DNA from: Rhodothermales bacterium
GTDB taxonomy: Bacteria > Bacteroidota > Rhodothermia > Rhodothermales > UBA10348
Direction of reading: 5' to 3'
Assembly (NCBI GenBank): GCA_017859335.1
Contig: JAFMNH010000008.1
Span: forward strand, 898 to 41,855
Length of the DNA stretch: 40,958 nt
Shown here: piece after piece, positions 16,483 to 28,093 of the stretch
Layout: each line of letters starts with the position of its first letter
Numbering within the stretch: position 1 is the stretch's first letter
Program-made: the position numbers and the translations under genes
The notes under the pieces: generated by a model
Database searches by the model: none
What the model was told of the DNA's origin: nothing
What the model saw: only the letters and a program-made list of their open reading frames with translations

Positions 16483-18315
16483 CTAGTACGTGGTATTCCG
16501 GAAGAACATGATGCCGCCGGAGATGCCACCTATGAAGAGGTCCAGATCGCCGTCGCCATCAATGTCCGCAAACTCGGGACTGGCAATGGCCTGAGTGTCG
16601 ATGTCCAGCGTGCCGCGCTCCTCGAACTGGAAGGCTTCGGGCGTACCGACATTCTCCCAGAGGAATAGACCGTCGAGTTCGCTGCCCACGATCATGTCCT
16701 GGTCGCCATCGCCGTCCATGTCGGCAAAGGTCGGGAAGCTGCGACGACCGATGTCGATGTCCAGCCACGTGTCGGATACCAATTCGAATGCGGGCTCCTG
16801 CGGCGTGCCGTTGTTCACCCAGTAGTTGAGGCTTCCGGAGGCTTCTCCCGCCACCAGATCGTAATCACCGTCGTTGTCCAGATCCACAAGCGCCGGTGCG
16901 GCGTTCTGTCCGCGCGTCAGCGCGCGATAGACATCGGCTACCTCCGTAAAAGCATAATCGGCGGCTGAGCCATCGTTGCGCCAGAATGCTATCTCCTTGT
17001 TCCACTTCCCGATCAGGAAGTCCAGGTCGCCGTCGGCGTCTATATCGGCAATCGCAGGATTCTGGTGATAGGTGCTAATCAGATCCAGCGTCTCCTTGTA
17101 CTCGAATGCAGGGGCCGTAGCGGTACCGGTGTTCTCGAAGACAAACATGAGGGACGTCTTCTGATTCGTGGGCTCGATCTTGTTACCCACAATCATGTCC
17201 AGATCCCCGTCATTGTCCATGTCCCACAGTTTGACGATGCTCTCGCTGCCGACATCCAGGTCGTACAGATACCGGGTCGTCTCCGCTTCAAAGTTGCCGT
17301 CGGCATCCTGACGCATCAGGTAGAAGTTGTCGCGCGTCGTGGAGTTGGCATTGAAGGCCCCACCGAGCACACCGAACACCATGTCCAGATCGTCATCGGC
17401 GTCCACATCCAGCAGGACCGGCGCATTATAGCCGCTCGTCTCGACCGGGTCATTCAAAGGCCAATTGACCGGCTCGGAGCGCAGCGAAGGCGATGCGCAC
17501 GATCCCAGGTTGCGGACCAGCAGGAGGCCAGCCTCGAAGAAGTCGCCCCAGAAAAGGTCCAAATCCCCATCCAGATCGACGTCGGCAAAGTTCATCGTGT
17601 TGGCGCCATGCAGGGATACATTCTCGCCCACGATTTCGATGTCCTCCCAGCGATCTGTCACAAAGCGGAAACGGGGTACACCATTCTCGTCATCCCCCAC
17701 CGATTCGTAGCGGGTGATGGTGCCTGTCACACGGCCGATAAACAGGTCCAACAGTCCGTCGCAGTCAATATCTACGATATGCGGGATGTTCTGGCGATCG
17801 GCGAAAATGGGCGTACCCGTGGCGTCCATGAGGGTATCCACGGCCACTACGAAGTTCGGCTCCTCGAGAGTGCCGTCGTTACGGTAGTAGCGGATGTACG
17901 AAAAACGCTCCTCCGTCAGGATGTCCATGTCGCCATCCTGGTCCAGGTCCACGATGCGATACCACTCGCCCGTGTCCAACCCTTTCCATGCGCTTGAGCG
18001 CCAGGTGTAGCGCGGCGCGGCAGCGGATCCGGTGTTCTCGAGATGGATGATCCGGCCGGACTCCTCCTGCACGAACATGTCCTGATCCCCGTCATTGTCC
18101 ATGTCGGCAAACTGCGGACGCGGCACGTTGAATCCACCCTGGAAGGGCAGTTGATAGGCCTGTCCGAGACTATCCACGATGGCAAACGGCTCCACTTCGC
18201 GTACGAAGGTCGGACCGGATGTGGCATCCGCGGCGTCCAACGACCCGGTGGAAGCACAACCCGTGATGAGGGCACCGCCCCAGACAAAAAGAGCGATCAG
18301 GACTGCATTGCGCAT
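16483..18315 (-). CDS. FG-GAP/VCBS-repeat beta-propeller lipoprotein
   Basis: Lipobox LITGCAS; many DxDxDGDxD motifs (FADMDNDGDQDMFV, DVDLDGDLDLFWGD, DIDADGDLDFLIG). Confidence 0.92.
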   Translation of the reverse strand: MRNAVLIALFVWGGALITGCASTGSLDAADATSGPTFVREVEPFAIVDSLGQAYQLPFQGGFNVPRPQFADMDNDGDQDMFVQEESGRIIHLENTGSAAAPRYTWRSSAWKGLDTGEWYRIVDLDQDGDMDILTEERFSYIRYYRNDGTLEEPNFVVAVDTLMDATGTPIFADRQNIPHIVDIDCDGLLDLFIGRVTGTITRYESVGDDENGVPRFRFVTDRWEDIEIVGENVSLHGANTMNFADVDLDGDLDLFWGDFFEAGLLLVRNLGSCASPSLRSEPVNWPLNDPVETSGYNAPVLLDVDADDDLDMVFGVLGGAFNANSTTRDNFYLMRQDADGNFEAETTRYLYDLDVGSESIVKLWDMDNDGDLDMIVGNKIEPTNQKTSLMFVFENTGTATAPAFEYKETLDLISTYHQNPAIADIDADGDLDFLIGKWNKEIAFWRNDGSAADYAFTEVADVYRALTRGQNAAPALVDLDNDGDYDLVAGEASGSLNYWVNNGTPQEPAFELVSDTWLDIDIGRRSFPTFADMDGDGDQDMIVGSELDGLFLWENVGTPEAFQFEERGTLDIDTQAIASPEFADIDGDGDLDLFIGGISGGIMFFRNTTY

Positions 18316-18365
18316 GTTTAAAGGTAGGATTCGCTGATAATAGGAGGTGAACCGGAGAAGGTGAC

Positions 18366-19442
18366 TTACTGCCAGGTCGGACGGCTGCCGGCACCTGAAG
18401 GCAATACGCCCACTTCGATCACTTTCACGATCTCGGCCGATTCGGTGTCAATGATGACAACGGTGCCGGGATGGCTACCATCCTCAGCGGTATAGGCCAT
18501 ATTGCCGTTCTGGTTGCTGACGTAGAGGTAGCGTCCATCCTCGGACAGCGCCGTACCGTGGGGCTGGGCCAGGCCATTGCCCTCGATGACGACCTCCACT
18601 TCCATGGTTTCCATGTTCAGGATGGTCACCTTGTCAGCCATCTTGTTGGCAAAGTAGGCGCGCGTTCCTTCTCGGTTAAATACCGGGTGCCACGGAGCGG
18701 CATCCACGTCGATGATCTTCTCGATCGGTATGCCGGCCTGGTCCTCTGAATCGAAGAAGAAGAACTTGGCCGTAAGCTGGCCACCGGCTACCATCGTCTT
18801 GCCATCCGGTGCAATCTGCAGGTCGACCAGCGTGTGCGTCGGGCCGTCGAGGTCCTTGAATTCGGTATCGCCTGTCTCGATATCGATGATGGTCATGCGA
18901 TTCTCTGCCAGGGACGCTGAATACACGAACTTGCCGTTCGGGGCGACGGCCAGGGCATGAGGGCGCGGAATGAAGACCTCTAGTTCCTCCACTTCCATGG
19001 TGTTGGTGTCGATCTGCCCGATGCGCTGCGGCGGGTTCACCGCCGCCATGGAACGTCCCACGTACAGGTAGTCGGATGATGGATCCAGTTCGAGGAGGCC
19101 CGGCACTTCGAATTCAGCCTGTCCGACCAGCTCATTGTCGCGGGTGAACTTGAGGACGCGGCCGGCAGAAATGAGCGACACGTACCAATGGTCACCGCCC
19201 GGCTCTACGGCAATATGGTGCGGCTTGGCACCTTCATCAAATCCGAGCTCTTTCAGGTCGATGACCTCGGAAACGGTGTTGGTAGCCACATCGATGACAT
19301 TGATCGTTGCCTCCCCCTGGTTCGTGATGTAGACGAACTCACGATCGTCGGAGGACGACATGCTCGTTCCGGACGAGCTGGCACATGCAGAAAGCAGCAG
19401 GGATGGGATGACGAGCATCACCACTAGAGCAAAACGATTCAC
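18366..19442 (-). CDS. YncE-like (cytochrome D1/beta-propeller) lipoprotein
   Basis: Likely GTG start at 19442 (VNRFALVVMLVIPSLLLSACASS lipobox); repeated FVYITNQGEATINVIDVATNTVSEVIDL and YLYVSNQNGN motifs. Confidence 0.85.
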   Translation of the reverse strand: MNRFALVVMLVIPSLLLSACASSSGTSMSSSDDREFVYITNQGEATINVIDVATNTVSEVIDLKELGFDEGAKPHHIAVEPGGDHWYVSLISAGRVLKFTRDNELVGQAEFEVPGLLELDPSSDYLYVGRSMAAVNPPQRIGQIDTNTMEVEELEVFIPRPHALAVAPNGKFVYSASLAENRMTIIDIETGDTEFKDLDGPTHTLVDLQIAPDGKTMVAGGQLTAKFFFFDSEDQAGIPIEKIIDVDAAPWHPVFNREGTRAYFANKMADKVTILNMETMEVEVVIEGNGLAQPHGTALSEDGRYLYVSNQNGNMAYTAEDGSHPGTVVIIDTESAEIVKVIEVGVLPSGAGSRPTWQ

Positions 19443-19717
19443 GGGCTTGATGGGGTTTCGTGGCAGGATGGCGGAGAGGTCCCGTGCTGAATACCGGGCG
19501 CACAGGCAATATCGGAAAGGCTGATGGACGAAATCATGCTCATAAAGTTCAGAAACTATCGCCGTAAGCGGCAAACCGCTGGTCATGTCTCCCGTTCCAC
19601 TGAAGGCAGCCGATAACCCCGTGAAACTCACGTGATTACCCTGTCTGCATGATCGTGAGTAGTTCGCCGGAAGCGCTTCCCCGTTTATCTTGACGATTCC
19701 TAACCTCCCCTCATGCC

Positions 19718-20698
19718 ATGATTCTCATTACAGGTGCTTCAGGCCAGATCGGCGTCGATCTGGCAGACGAACTCGTTCGGCGCCACGGTCCGGACACGGT
19801 TTTGGTTACCGACCTCCGGATGCCGGAAAAGCAGCGTCCGGGACGGATCTACGACGTGCTCGACGTGACCTACATGGAATCGGTCGAGAAAATCATCCAG
19901 AGCCGTGATATATCAGTAATATATCACCTCGCCGGCATCCTCTCGGCCACGGGGGAACGCCATCCCGAGCTGGCCTGGAATGTCAACGTCAACGGCGTGC
20001 GCAACGTGCTTGAGGCCGCCCGTCGCTTCGGCTGCCGGGTGTTCTGGCCCAGTTCGATTGCCGTCTTCGGGCCTACCACACCAAAAGTCGATACACCGCA
20101 GGCCACGGTCACCGAGCCCGGCACGATGTATGGCGCCACGAAAGTCACCGGAGAACTGCTGTGCAAGTTCCACGCCACGCACCATGACCTGGATGTCCGG
20201 TCCGTCCGCTTCCCGGGCATCATTTCGCACTCGGCCCCTCCCGGCGGCGGTACGACCGACTGGGCCGTGGACATGTTCTTCCAGGCAGTACGTCACGGTC
20301 ACTACACGTGCTTCGTGACCGAGGACACCCGTCTCCCCATGATGTACATGCCGGACGCCGTCAAGTCCGTCCTGGACCTGATGGACGCCGATGCCGATCG
20401 GATTACCATCCGCACGAGCTACAACCTGACCGCCTTCTCCTTCTCCGCCGGCGAACTGGCCGACGCCATCCGGAAATACATCCCGGACTTCACGTGCGAC
20501 TATGCCCCGGACTTCCGCCAGGACATTGCCGATTCCTGGCCGCAATCCATCGACGACAGCTGTGCCCGCGAAGATTGGGCGTGGCAGCCCGAGTATGAGC
20601 TGGATGCCATGGTGCAGGACATGCTCCATCACGTCCGTATCATGATCGAGAAGGAACAGGCCGAAGCAGCCGTCGACACGGGCCACGACGACGCGTGA
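19718..20698 (+). CDS. tdh: L-threonine 3-dehydrogenase, SDR/NAD-dependent epimerase type
   Basis: [55 protein letters not shown]; next to kbl. Confidence 0.85.
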   Translation: MILITGASGQIGVDLADELVRRHGPDTVLVTDLRMPEKQRPGRIYDVLDVTYMESVEKIIQSRDISVIYHLAGILSATGERHPELAWNVNVNGVRNVLEAARRFGCRVFWPSSIAVFGPTTPKVDTPQATVTEPGTMYGATKVTGELLCKFHATHHDLDVRSVRFPGIISHSAPPGGGTTDWAVDMFFQAVRHGHYTCFVTEDTRLPMMYMPDAVKSVLDLMDADADRITIRTSYNLTAFSFSAGELADAIRKYIPDFTCDYAPDFRQDIADSWPQSIDDSCAREDWAWQPEYELDAMVQDMLHHVRIMIEKEQAEAAVDTGHDDA

Positions 20699-20753
20699 CC
20701 CGCCCGACACGGAACGCCCCCGACTATCATCACCCCAGAGAGGAACGCAACCC

Positions 20754-21944
20754 ATGTTTGACGCAGCCCGAGATCAGCTCCAGAACACCCTCGACGAGAT
20801 CCGCGAAGCCGGTCTGTACAAGGACGAGCGGATTATCACCTCACAACAGTCGGCCGAGATTGCAGTCTCGACAGGTGACCATGTGGTCAACTTCTGCGCC
20901 AACAACTACCTCGGTCTGGCCAACCACCCGGACCTGATCGAGGCGGCGAAGGAAGGCGTGGACAAATACGGCTTCGGTCTGGCCTCCGTGCGCTTCATCT
21001 GCGGCACGCAGGATGTGCACAAGGAGCTGGAGCGCCGCATTGCCGACTTCTTGGGCACCGAGGACACCATCCTCTACGCCGCCTGCTTCGATGCCAATGG
21101 CGGCCTGTTCGAGACGCTACTGGACAAGGAGTGCGCGGTCATTTCGGATGAACTGAACCACGCCTCCATCATTGACGGCATCCGGCTTTCGAAGGCGGCC
21201 CGCTTCCGCTACACGCACAACGACATGGCGGACCTCGAGCGTTGCCTGAAGGAGTCCGAGGATGCGAAGCGGCGGGTCATTGCCACGGACGGCGTATTCT
21301 CGATGGACGGCAACATCGCACAACTAGACAAGATCTGCGATCTGGCCGAGCAGTACGACGCCATGGTCATGGTCGACGAGTGCCACGCCACCGGATTCTT
21401 CGGCGAGACCGGCCGCGGCTCGATCGAATACCGCAATGTCATGGGCCGCGTGGACATTATCACGTCCACGCTTGGAAAAGCACTGGGTGGTGCGATGGGT
21501 GGCTTCACGACAGGCCGCAAGGAGATCATTGAGCTCCTGCGCCAGCGCTCCCGCCCCTACCTCTTCTCGAACTCCCTGGCACCCGTCATCGCGCACACCT
21601 CGTTAAAGGTGCTGGACATGCTCGAAGGCTCCACGGCGCTGCGCGACCGATTGGAGGAAAACACGGTTCGCTTCCGCACGAGGATGACCGAAGCGGGCTT
21701 CGACATCAAGCCGGGCGTGCACCCCATCGTGCCCATCATGCTCTACGAGGCGCGCCTGGCCCGGGACATGGCCGCCGACCTCCTGGCCGAGGGGATCTAC
21801 GTCATCGGCTTCTCCTACCCCGTCGTTCCGCAGGGCCAGGCGCGCATCCGCGTCCAGCTCTCCGCCGCGCACACAACCGAGCAGATCGACCGCTGTGTGG
21901 ACGCCTTCGTCCGTGTCGGTAAGAAGCACGGCGTACTGTCCTGA
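20754..21944 (+). CDS. kbl: Glycine C-acetyltransferase (2-amino-3-ketobutyrate CoA ligase)
   Basis: [69 protein letters not shown]. Confidence 0.96.
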   Translation: MFDAARDQLQNTLDEIREAGLYKDERIITSQQSAEIAVSTGDHVVNFCANNYLGLANHPDLIEAAKEGVDKYGFGLASVRFICGTQDVHKELERRIADFLGTEDTILYAACFDANGGLFETLLDKECAVISDELNHASIIDGIRLSKAARFRYTHNDMADLERCLKESEDAKRRVIATDGVFSMDGNIAQLDKICDLAEQYDAMVMVDECHATGFFGETGRGSIEYRNVMGRVDIITSTLGKALGGAMGGFTTGRKEIIELLRQRSRPYLFSNSLAPVIAHTSLKVLDMLEGSTALRDRLEENTVRFRTRMTEAGFDIKPGVHPIVPIMLYEARLARDMAADLLAEGIYVIGFSYPVVPQGQARIRVQLSAAHTTEQIDRCVDAFVRVGKKHGVLS

Positions 21945-21972
21945 CACCCTCGAAGAGGTCATGATTTGAAAA

Positions 21973-22014
21973 GGGCGGGGCGACGATCGATGATCTTCGA
22001 TAGTCGCCCCGCCC
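21973..22014. terminator. Terminator hairpin between kbl and the T9SS protein gene
   Basis: GGGCGGGGCGAC (21973-21984) / GTCGCCCCGCCC (22003-22014), followed by TTT. Confidence 0.8.
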
Positions 22015-22069
22015 TTTCCGTGTCCAATGGGTCCGCAAAACCGGTTGCGGACAACCATTCCCCCGTCGC

Positions 22070-24364
22070 CTACTTCATCAGCACCAACATTCGGGATGTC
22101 GCGGAGGCGCCCACTTTCATGCGGTACAGATAGACGCCAGAGGGTACTGGGACACCAGCGTCATTGGTTGCATCCCAAACCACCTGGTGCGTACCGGAAG
22201 GCACCATGCCATCGACCAGTGTCTTGACAATCTGACCGAGTACGTTATACACCGTGATGGACGCGTACGAAGATGCCGCCACACTATACTGGATCGTTGT
22301 CTGTGGATTGAAGGGGTTGGGGTAGTTCTGCCCGAGCTCGTAGGCCACCGGAAGATCTTCCACGGCCTCGGTGTTCACGCCGAAGCGCGCCGACGTAGTG
22401 AAGCGTCCCCGATCAGAATAGGCCGATACCGAAGATCCATCAACAGTCCGCGCACGCACCTGCCAGGTGTAGGCGCCCTCCTCGAGCGACACGACCTGTA
22501 CGAAGGGGGTGGCCAGATCGGTAACCTCCGTGTAGGCCCCTCCTTCTGCGGCATAGCGCACATCATAGATCACGTCAGAGGTCGAAGTAGACGGCACAAT
22601 CCACGACAGCGTCGGCGAAGAGGTGCTCACCCCGATGCCATTTGTTGGCCCGCCAATTCTCGGCATGGGAGCACTTGCTCCCGCATCGACAGCAAACGAT
22701 GCGGCATCAGACCAGCCTCCAAACGTACTGCCTCCGTCGTTTGAAACGGCTACCTGCCACCAGTAGGATCCACCGGCTTCAAGATCTGAAATCAGGACAT
22801 GGCTGCTGCCTGATTCGGTTTCCTGCGTGGCTCCTGCCGGAAATGTCTCGTCCAGGCTGTATCGGACCTTGAACCGATCTGCAGCACCCACGGCCCCGGT
22901 AACATACCAGGAGAAGTTGATGGAGGTATCGTAAACGAGCAGATCATCGGCGGGATATGTCGGAACCGCAGTCAGTGTCGTCAGGCCACCGTATACGGTG
23001 AAGGTTCCTTGCGACGCCACGTTGTTCCAATCAGAAGGCGGTCCCGCCGCATACGTAGCTCGGACGCGCCACGAAACCACATCTCCCAATTCAAGCGGGC
23101 CAATGGTCACCTGACTGGCAACCAGTCCGGATTGCTCCGAGCAGCCCGGATCACCGAAAGCATCCGGAGCTACACACACTTCAACGTCGTAGCCTGTAAG
23201 GTCTACGCTGGAACCCTCGACGTACCAGTGAAGCGAGGGGCTCGTCTGGTAGACAATGGCATTGCCGACGGGCCACGAAGCCACTGGCGCACTCAAAACA
23301 CCACCGCCAGCCACAGAGAAGTGGGCAACAGGCGAATCAAAATCACCATTCGGCCCGCTGGAGCGAACGCACCAGTCATAGGTTGCGCCTGGCTCGAGAC
23401 CGGAAACATCCACATGGGTAATCCCGGTGGATGACGCGCTGTCCGTGTCACCGTCTGCTCGGATGACAGCACAATCAGCAGGCGCTCCAGCGTCACGCTT
23501 CAGGTAAAAAGCTTCAAAATCGACACCGTTGTTGTCGACCCCGGTATACCAGTGCAATTCAGGGCTTGTCGTGTAAATATCGAGACCGTCGACGGGGTAG
23601 GAAGGCGTTGCGGCGTTGGCCATGCCTGGTCCGGCCGTGGTGAAAGAGGCAACCTCGGAGTCGAAATCGCCATTCAACCCGCTCGACTGGACGCACCAGT
23701 CGTACGTCGATCCGGGATCAACTTCGGCATCGACATGCGTAACGCCCAATACTGACGAGAGGGATACGGCATCGTCGTCTGTACGTATGCTTTCACAGTC
23801 AGCCGGAGCGCCCGCATCACGACCGAGTAGGTACGCCGTAAAAGCAATGCCTGTGTTGTTCTGCTCGGTAAACCAATGCAGCTCAGGGGTGGTCGTAAAG
23901 ATTTCCAGATCCCCCACGGGGTAACTTGGAGTCGCAGCAACGGCGAGTCCATTGCCGTCCGTCGTGAATACCGCCCAGTCAGACCAGTCTGATTGCAGCC
24001 CATCCTCGGAAGCGCGGACGCGCCACTGGTATGTCTCACCAGGCAACAGCGAGGGATCACATTCCGAGGTCACTTGCTGGGTACCCGTGATCCCGCTTGG
24101 CCACTCCGGCTGGTTGCACACGGCCTCGTTTGAGGCCGCAATTTCGATTTGCACCTCGAACGTCATGTTGTCAATTGGAGCGCCTACCCACCAATTCAGC
24201 TCCGGCACGTTGGTTGGCACGATCAAGCTGTCGGCCGGATACGAGGGGGTCGGAGTCAAGGGATTTTCCTGGGAGAACGCGTCGATTGCCGACCACTGAA
24301 CGAGACAAACCAGCGCAAGGCCTGTCAGCAAACTGAACGTGTATGGTCGTTGGATGCGGATCAT
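22070..24364 (-). CDS. Exported multi-domain (Fn3-like repeat) protein with a type IX secretion C-terminal sorting domain
   Basis: Signal peptide from MIRIQRPYTFSLLTGLALVCLVQ (ATG at 24364); about 100-aa repeats; C-terminal YELGQNYPNPFNPQTTIQYSV...GVPVPSGVYLYRMKVGASATSRMLVLMK typical of T9SS type A domains. Confidence 0.9.
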   Translation of the reverse strand: MIRIQRPYTFSLLTGLALVCLVQWSAIDAFSQENPLTPTPSYPADSLIVPTNVPELNWWVGAPIDNMTFEVQIEIAASNEAVCNQPEWPSGITGTQQVTSECDPSLLPGETYQWRVRASEDGLQSDWSDWAVFTTDGNGLAVAATPSYPVGDLEIFTTTPELHWFTEQNNTGIAFTAYLLGRDAGAPADCESIRTDDDAVSLSSVLGVTHVDAEVDPGSTYDWCVQSSGLNGDFDSEVASFTTAGPGMANAATPSYPVDGLDIYTTSPELHWYTGVDNNGVDFEAFYLKRDAGAPADCAVIRADGDTDSASSTGITHVDVSGLEPGATYDWCVRSSGPNGDFDSPVAHFSVAGGGVLSAPVASWPVGNAIVYQTSPSLHWYVEGSSVDLTGYDVEVCVAPDAFGDPGCSEQSGLVASQVTIGPLELGDVVSWRVRATYAAGPPSDWNNVASQGTFTVYGGLTTLTAVPTYPADDLLVYDTSINFSWYVTGAVGAADRFKVRYSLDETFPAGATQETESGSSHVLISDLEAGGSYWWQVAVSNDGGSTFGGWSDAASFAVDAGASAPMPRIGGPTNGIGVSTSSPTLSWIVPSTSTSDVIYDVRYAAEGGAYTEVTDLATPFVQVVSLEEGAYTWQVRARTVDGSSVSAYSDRGRFTTSARFGVNTEAVEDLPVAYELGQNYPNPFNPQTTIQYSVAASSYASITVYNVLGQIVKTLVDGMVPSGTHQVVWDATNDAGVPVPSGVYLYRMKVGASATSRMLVLMK

Positions 24365-24550
24365 GAGGATATGCCGTGTCTTTGAGCTGATCGTTTTCGA
24401 CGCTGGGGGACTCAGAACGCCATTTTTATAAAGAGTTTCAAACAGCAACATTAAATACAACCCACCCCGAAAGCAACTGGTCAACACTCCATCAGAGATA
24501 CACTTCGTTGCGTCCGTAAGTATAATCTTCATCGCTCTTGCCGCGCTCGG

Positions 24551-25726
24551 ATGCTATCTTCCGCCCGGAATCCATCAACCGCGACGTACCCCCCCGTTTC
24601 CGTGATACTCATTCTCAAGCCCAACACAGACCGCGCGTCGGAGAGTTTTGCCCAGCTGACCAACCATTTGGAGTCGCTCGATGACATCTCTTTCACGTTC
24701 CATGATGTACACGGCGAGGGCCAGGTCCTGACGGAGGTTTACCTGCTCGGTGATACTGCGCGTCTGTCCAAGGAAGCCATGGCATCGCTGCCCTGCGTGG
24801 AGCGTGCAGTGCGCGTACAGGAGAGCTACCGCATCCTCGGACGCCACGGCGAAGAAGATCGGCAGGAGGGATTCGATTACAATGGGGTGCGCTTCAGCCA
24901 GGATGACCTGCATGTATTCGCCGGCTTGTGCGCTGTTGACACGCCCGAACATGTGGAAATCATGATGAAGGCGCTCAAGGAACATGGTCAGCAGTGCACG
25001 CGCATGGGTGCCTACAAACCGCGCACGAGTCCCTACTCGTTCCAGGGACACGGCGCGTCCTGCCTGCCCTGGGTTTTTGAGCTTGCCGGCAAGTACGATA
25101 TCCGCGTCATCGCGATGGAAGTGACCCATGAGCGGCACATTGACGAGATTGACGAAGCCCTCGAAAAAACAGGCAACCCCACCGGTGTGATGCTCCAAAT
25201 AGGCACCCGGAATACGCAGAACTTCGAGCTGCTCAAACATGTGGGTAGGCAAAAGAGGCATCCCGTGCTCTTCAAGCGTGGGTTCGGCATCACGCTGAAC
25301 GAGTCGCTCAATGCCGCCGAGTACCTTGCCAGCGAAGGGAACCCGAACGTCGTCTTCGCACTGCGCGGGATGAAAAACCAAGGCGGTGATCCCCACAGGA
25401 ACATGGTGGATTTCACCCATGTGCCGGTTGTGAAACGGCTGACCAGGATGCCTGTCTGTGTGGATCCTTCCCACTCCGTCGGGTCCCGACACAGTTCACC
25501 GGACGGACTTCTCGATGTTTTTCACGCTACGGCGCAAGGCGTCATTGCCGGGGCGAACATGGTCCTGGTGGACTTTCACCCGAAACCGGCCGGTGCCCTG
25601 GTGGATGGGCCGCAGGCCCTTCGCATGTCAGAACTGGGATGGTTCCTCGAGGACGTTTCCATCGCAAGGGAGGCCTATCTGCTCCGCAGGAAGGCTGCCG
25701 ACCGAGCATTGAAAACGAACAACTGA
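24551..25726 (+). CDS. aroF: 3-deoxy-7-phosphoheptulonate (DAHP) synthase
   Basis: [75 protein letters not shown]. Confidence 0.93.
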   Translation: MLSSARNPSTATYPPVSVILILKPNTDRASESFAQLTNHLESLDDISFTFHDVHGEGQVLTEVYLLGDTARLSKEAMASLPCVERAVRVQESYRILGRHGEEDRQEGFDYNGVRFSQDDLHVFAGLCAVDTPEHVEIMMKALKEHGQQCTRMGAYKPRTSPYSFQGHGASCLPWVFELAGKYDIRVIAMEVTHERHIDEIDEALEKTGNPTGVMLQIGTRNTQNFELLKHVGRQKRHPVLFKRGFGITLNESLNAAEYLASEGNPNVVFALRGMKNQGGDPHRNMVDFTHVPVVKRLTRMPVCVDPSHSVGSRHSSPDGLLDVFHATAQGVIAGANMVLVDFHPKPAGALVDGPQALRMSELGWFLEDVSIAREAYLLRRKAADRALKTNN

Positions 25727-25730
25727 GCCC

Positions 25731-26468
25731 ATGGATGTTCTTGGCATTGACATAGGCGGTACGGGTATCAAGGGAGCTCCTGTGGATACGCGCGACGGTT
25801 CGCTACTGGCGGAACGTCACCGGATCCCGACGCCCGATCCTGCCACCCCGGCGGCCGTCGCTGACATTGTTGCCGACATGGTACGCCATTTCGGTTGGAC
25901 GGGCCCCGTCGGGGCTACGGTACCGGCTCGAGTGCAGCACGGTCTGGTCCGAACGGCAGCCAACATCCACGACCAGTGGATCGATACGCAGGTAGACCGT
26001 TTGTTCTCCGATGCCACAGGTTGCTCTGTGACCGTCCTGAACGATGCCGACGCCGCCGGCTTGGCATCCATGCGCTTCGGCGCCGGCTCGGGACTCGACG
26101 GCATCGTGTTTTTCATTACGGTCGGGACAGGCATAGGGTCTGCCATGTTCTACGACCAGAAGCTGATCCCAAACACCGAGCTGGGACATCTGCGACTCAA
26201 GGGTGGCTCCGCTGAGGACTACGCGTCCAACCGGGTCAGGAGGGAAAAAGACCTGTCCTGGAAAAAATGGGCGCGTCGATTCCAGAAGTATCTGGACCGT
26301 ATCGAATTCCTTTTCGCGCCCGATGCCATCATCATCGGTGGCGGCATCTCTCGTCCCATGAAAGTTGCGAAGTACTGGGATTACCTGTCGACGCAGGCAG
26401 CGTTGATACCCGCTGAGCTGGAAAACGAAGCCGGCATTATCGGAGCTGCAGCCGCTGCTGCCCGCTGA
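25731..26468 (+). CDS. ppgK: Polyphosphate glucokinase (ROK family)
   Basis: [75 protein letters not shown]. Confidence 0.9.
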   Translation: MDVLGIDIGGTGIKGAPVDTRDGSLLAERHRIPTPDPATPAAVADIVADMVRHFGWTGPVGATVPARVQHGLVRTAANIHDQWIDTQVDRLFSDATGCSVTVLNDADAAGLASMRFGAGSGLDGIVFFITVGTGIGSAMFYDQKLIPNTELGHLRLKGGSAEDYASNRVRREKDLSWKKWARRFQKYLDRIEFLFAPDAIIIGGGISRPMKVAKYWDYLSTQAALIPAELENEAGIIGAAAAAAR

Positions 26469-26510
26469 CGAGACGGACGACCTGTACAACTTAAACGGGA
26501 AGCGGCAGCG

Positions 26511-27080
26511 TCAGCGCATGACCGTCACACGATCAGGCACGACAAGGGCACCCGTCCATTGACGTTGCAGCGCATTGGCCAATCGCACCGCATCGTCCCG
26601 CTGCTCAAAGTCACCGACGCGGATACGATAGAACGGGGGACGATAGAACGAGTAGACAGCCACGATATCCGAGAGTCCCAACCGGTTGCGTTGTCCATCG
26701 GAAAGATTGCTGAGCCATCGCTCCACGGCGTCCTCCACCACGGCGGCCTCTTCCCGGACAGAAGAGGAAAAAACCTGCACGCGGAAGCCATCCAGTTCAA
26801 TCTGACTTCCGTCGTCTGCCGTGCTGTTCATCAACGCCTGGGGCACGTCATGCACAAGGGCGTCCCGTACGGGAGGCAATACGTCCGGGTATTGGCCCAC
26901 ATCCATCCGCTCCACGTCAGCCCAGGAAACCGGTTGAGTCGCCGCTGGGGTATCCGGCGGCGCATCCGCCACGGGAGCAGTAGCAGAGCAGGCCGACAGG
27001 CCAACGGCCAGAACGAGTAGAGGTATCGTTGCGCGAAAACGAGGCAAGTTCGGTACCCGGAATTCAGTAATCGGACGCAC
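26511..27080 (-). CDS. SPOR-domain lipoprotein
   Basis: Lipobox VGLSACSA; C-terminal [14 protein letters not shown]...[22 protein letters not shown] typical of SPOR. Confidence 0.8.
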   Translation of the reverse strand: MRPITEFRVPNLPRFRATIPLLVLAVGLSACSATAPVADAPPDTPAATQPVSWADVERMDVGQYPDVLPPVRDALVHDVPQALMNSTADDGSQIELDGFRVQVFSSSVREEAAVVEDAVERWLSNLSDGQRNRLGLSDIVAVYSFYRPPFYRIRVGDFEQRDDAVRLANALQRQWTGALVVPDRVTVMR

Positions 27081-27993
27081 TCTTTGCGCCCTTCAAAATG
27101 GCTACAGATGCGCTGGCTCCAATGCGGGTAGCGCCATGCGCTATCATTGTTTCCGCGTCCTCTTTCGTCCGAACACCACCAGAAGCCTTGACTCCCATGT
27201 CGGGTCCGACGGCACGCCGCATCAAAGCAATATCCGATGCGGTTGCCCCGCCCTTGGCGAATCCTGTCGATGTCTTGACGAAGTCGGCTCCTGCATTGCG
27301 AGACAGCACGGAGGCGATGACTTTCTCCTCATCCGTCAAAAGAGCGGTCTCCAGAATGACCTTTACTATAACGGCGGTCCCAAAGCGACTACGGTGCCTG
27401 CCTGCTTGCCGAGCGGCTTCCACCACAGCGCGGATGTCCGCTTCAACCTGATCATACAGACCACTTTTCATGAAGCCGACATTCATGACCATGTCCACCT
27501 CCGTGGCGCCGTCGCGAACGGCACAATCCGCCTCGGCGGCCTTGATCTCGGTCGTGGAGGCGCCGAACGGGAAACCCACTACCGTACACACCGCCACGGG
27601 GGATCCAGCCAGGAGATCCGCAGCCAAACGCACATTGCAAGGGTTTACACACACTGATGCAAAACAGTAGGTTCGGGCCTCTTCGCACAGAGCGCGGACC
27701 TGTTCCTGGGTGGTATCCGGTTTGAGGGCTGTATGGTCGATCATGCGAGCGAGCGGTGGCGCCAGATCGCAGGCCGAGAACGAGTACCACTCCGGCTGAT
27801 CGGCCCTCACCCCGAAGCGACTGGCCCCGGCATCAACAAAGGAATGCAAGGCGCCTTGATGTTCTTCTGCCGGGGAATGATGCCCCTCGACCGGTGCGCG
27901 AGCGGAGACGGGCGCGCCCATCATGGAGCCCGCGGCCTTTTCAAAGCGCTTGCGTAAGCGCTCTACGATCTGTTGCTGTTCCTGCTCATTCAT
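27064..27993 (-). CDS. deoC: Deoxyribose-phosphate aldolase
   Basis: [86 protein letters not shown]. Confidence 0.96.
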   Translation of the reverse strand: MNEQEQQQIVERLRKRFEKAAGSMMGAPVSARAPVEGHHSPAEEHQGALHSFVDAGASRFGVRADQPEWYSFSACDLAPPLARMIDHTALKPDTTQEQVRALCEEARTYCFASVCVNPCNVRLAADLLAGSPVAVCTVVGFPFGASTTEIKAAEADCAVRDGATEVDMVMNVGFMKSGLYDQVEADIRAVVEAARQAGRHRSRFGTAVIVKVILETALLTDEEKVIASVLSRNAGADFVKTSTGFAKGGATASDIALMRRAVGPDMGVKASGGVRTKEDAETMIAHGATRIGASASVAILKGAKSASDY

Positions 27994-28093
27994 GACGGCA
28001 TGATACGCACGAGTACTGATCTGATTCCGAGAGGACGGACAATTTCCGGAAAAGCCTCTGGCAGCCTTAGCCCAGGAACACCATTCGGATTAC

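Noticed and set aside
17065-17997. 310-aa plus-strand ORF
   Set aside because: Antisense to the FG-GAP lipoprotein gene; its apparent periodicity mirrors the repeats on the coding strand
24575-25492. 305-aa minus-strand ORF
   Set aside because: Antisense to DAHP synthase; no family motifs
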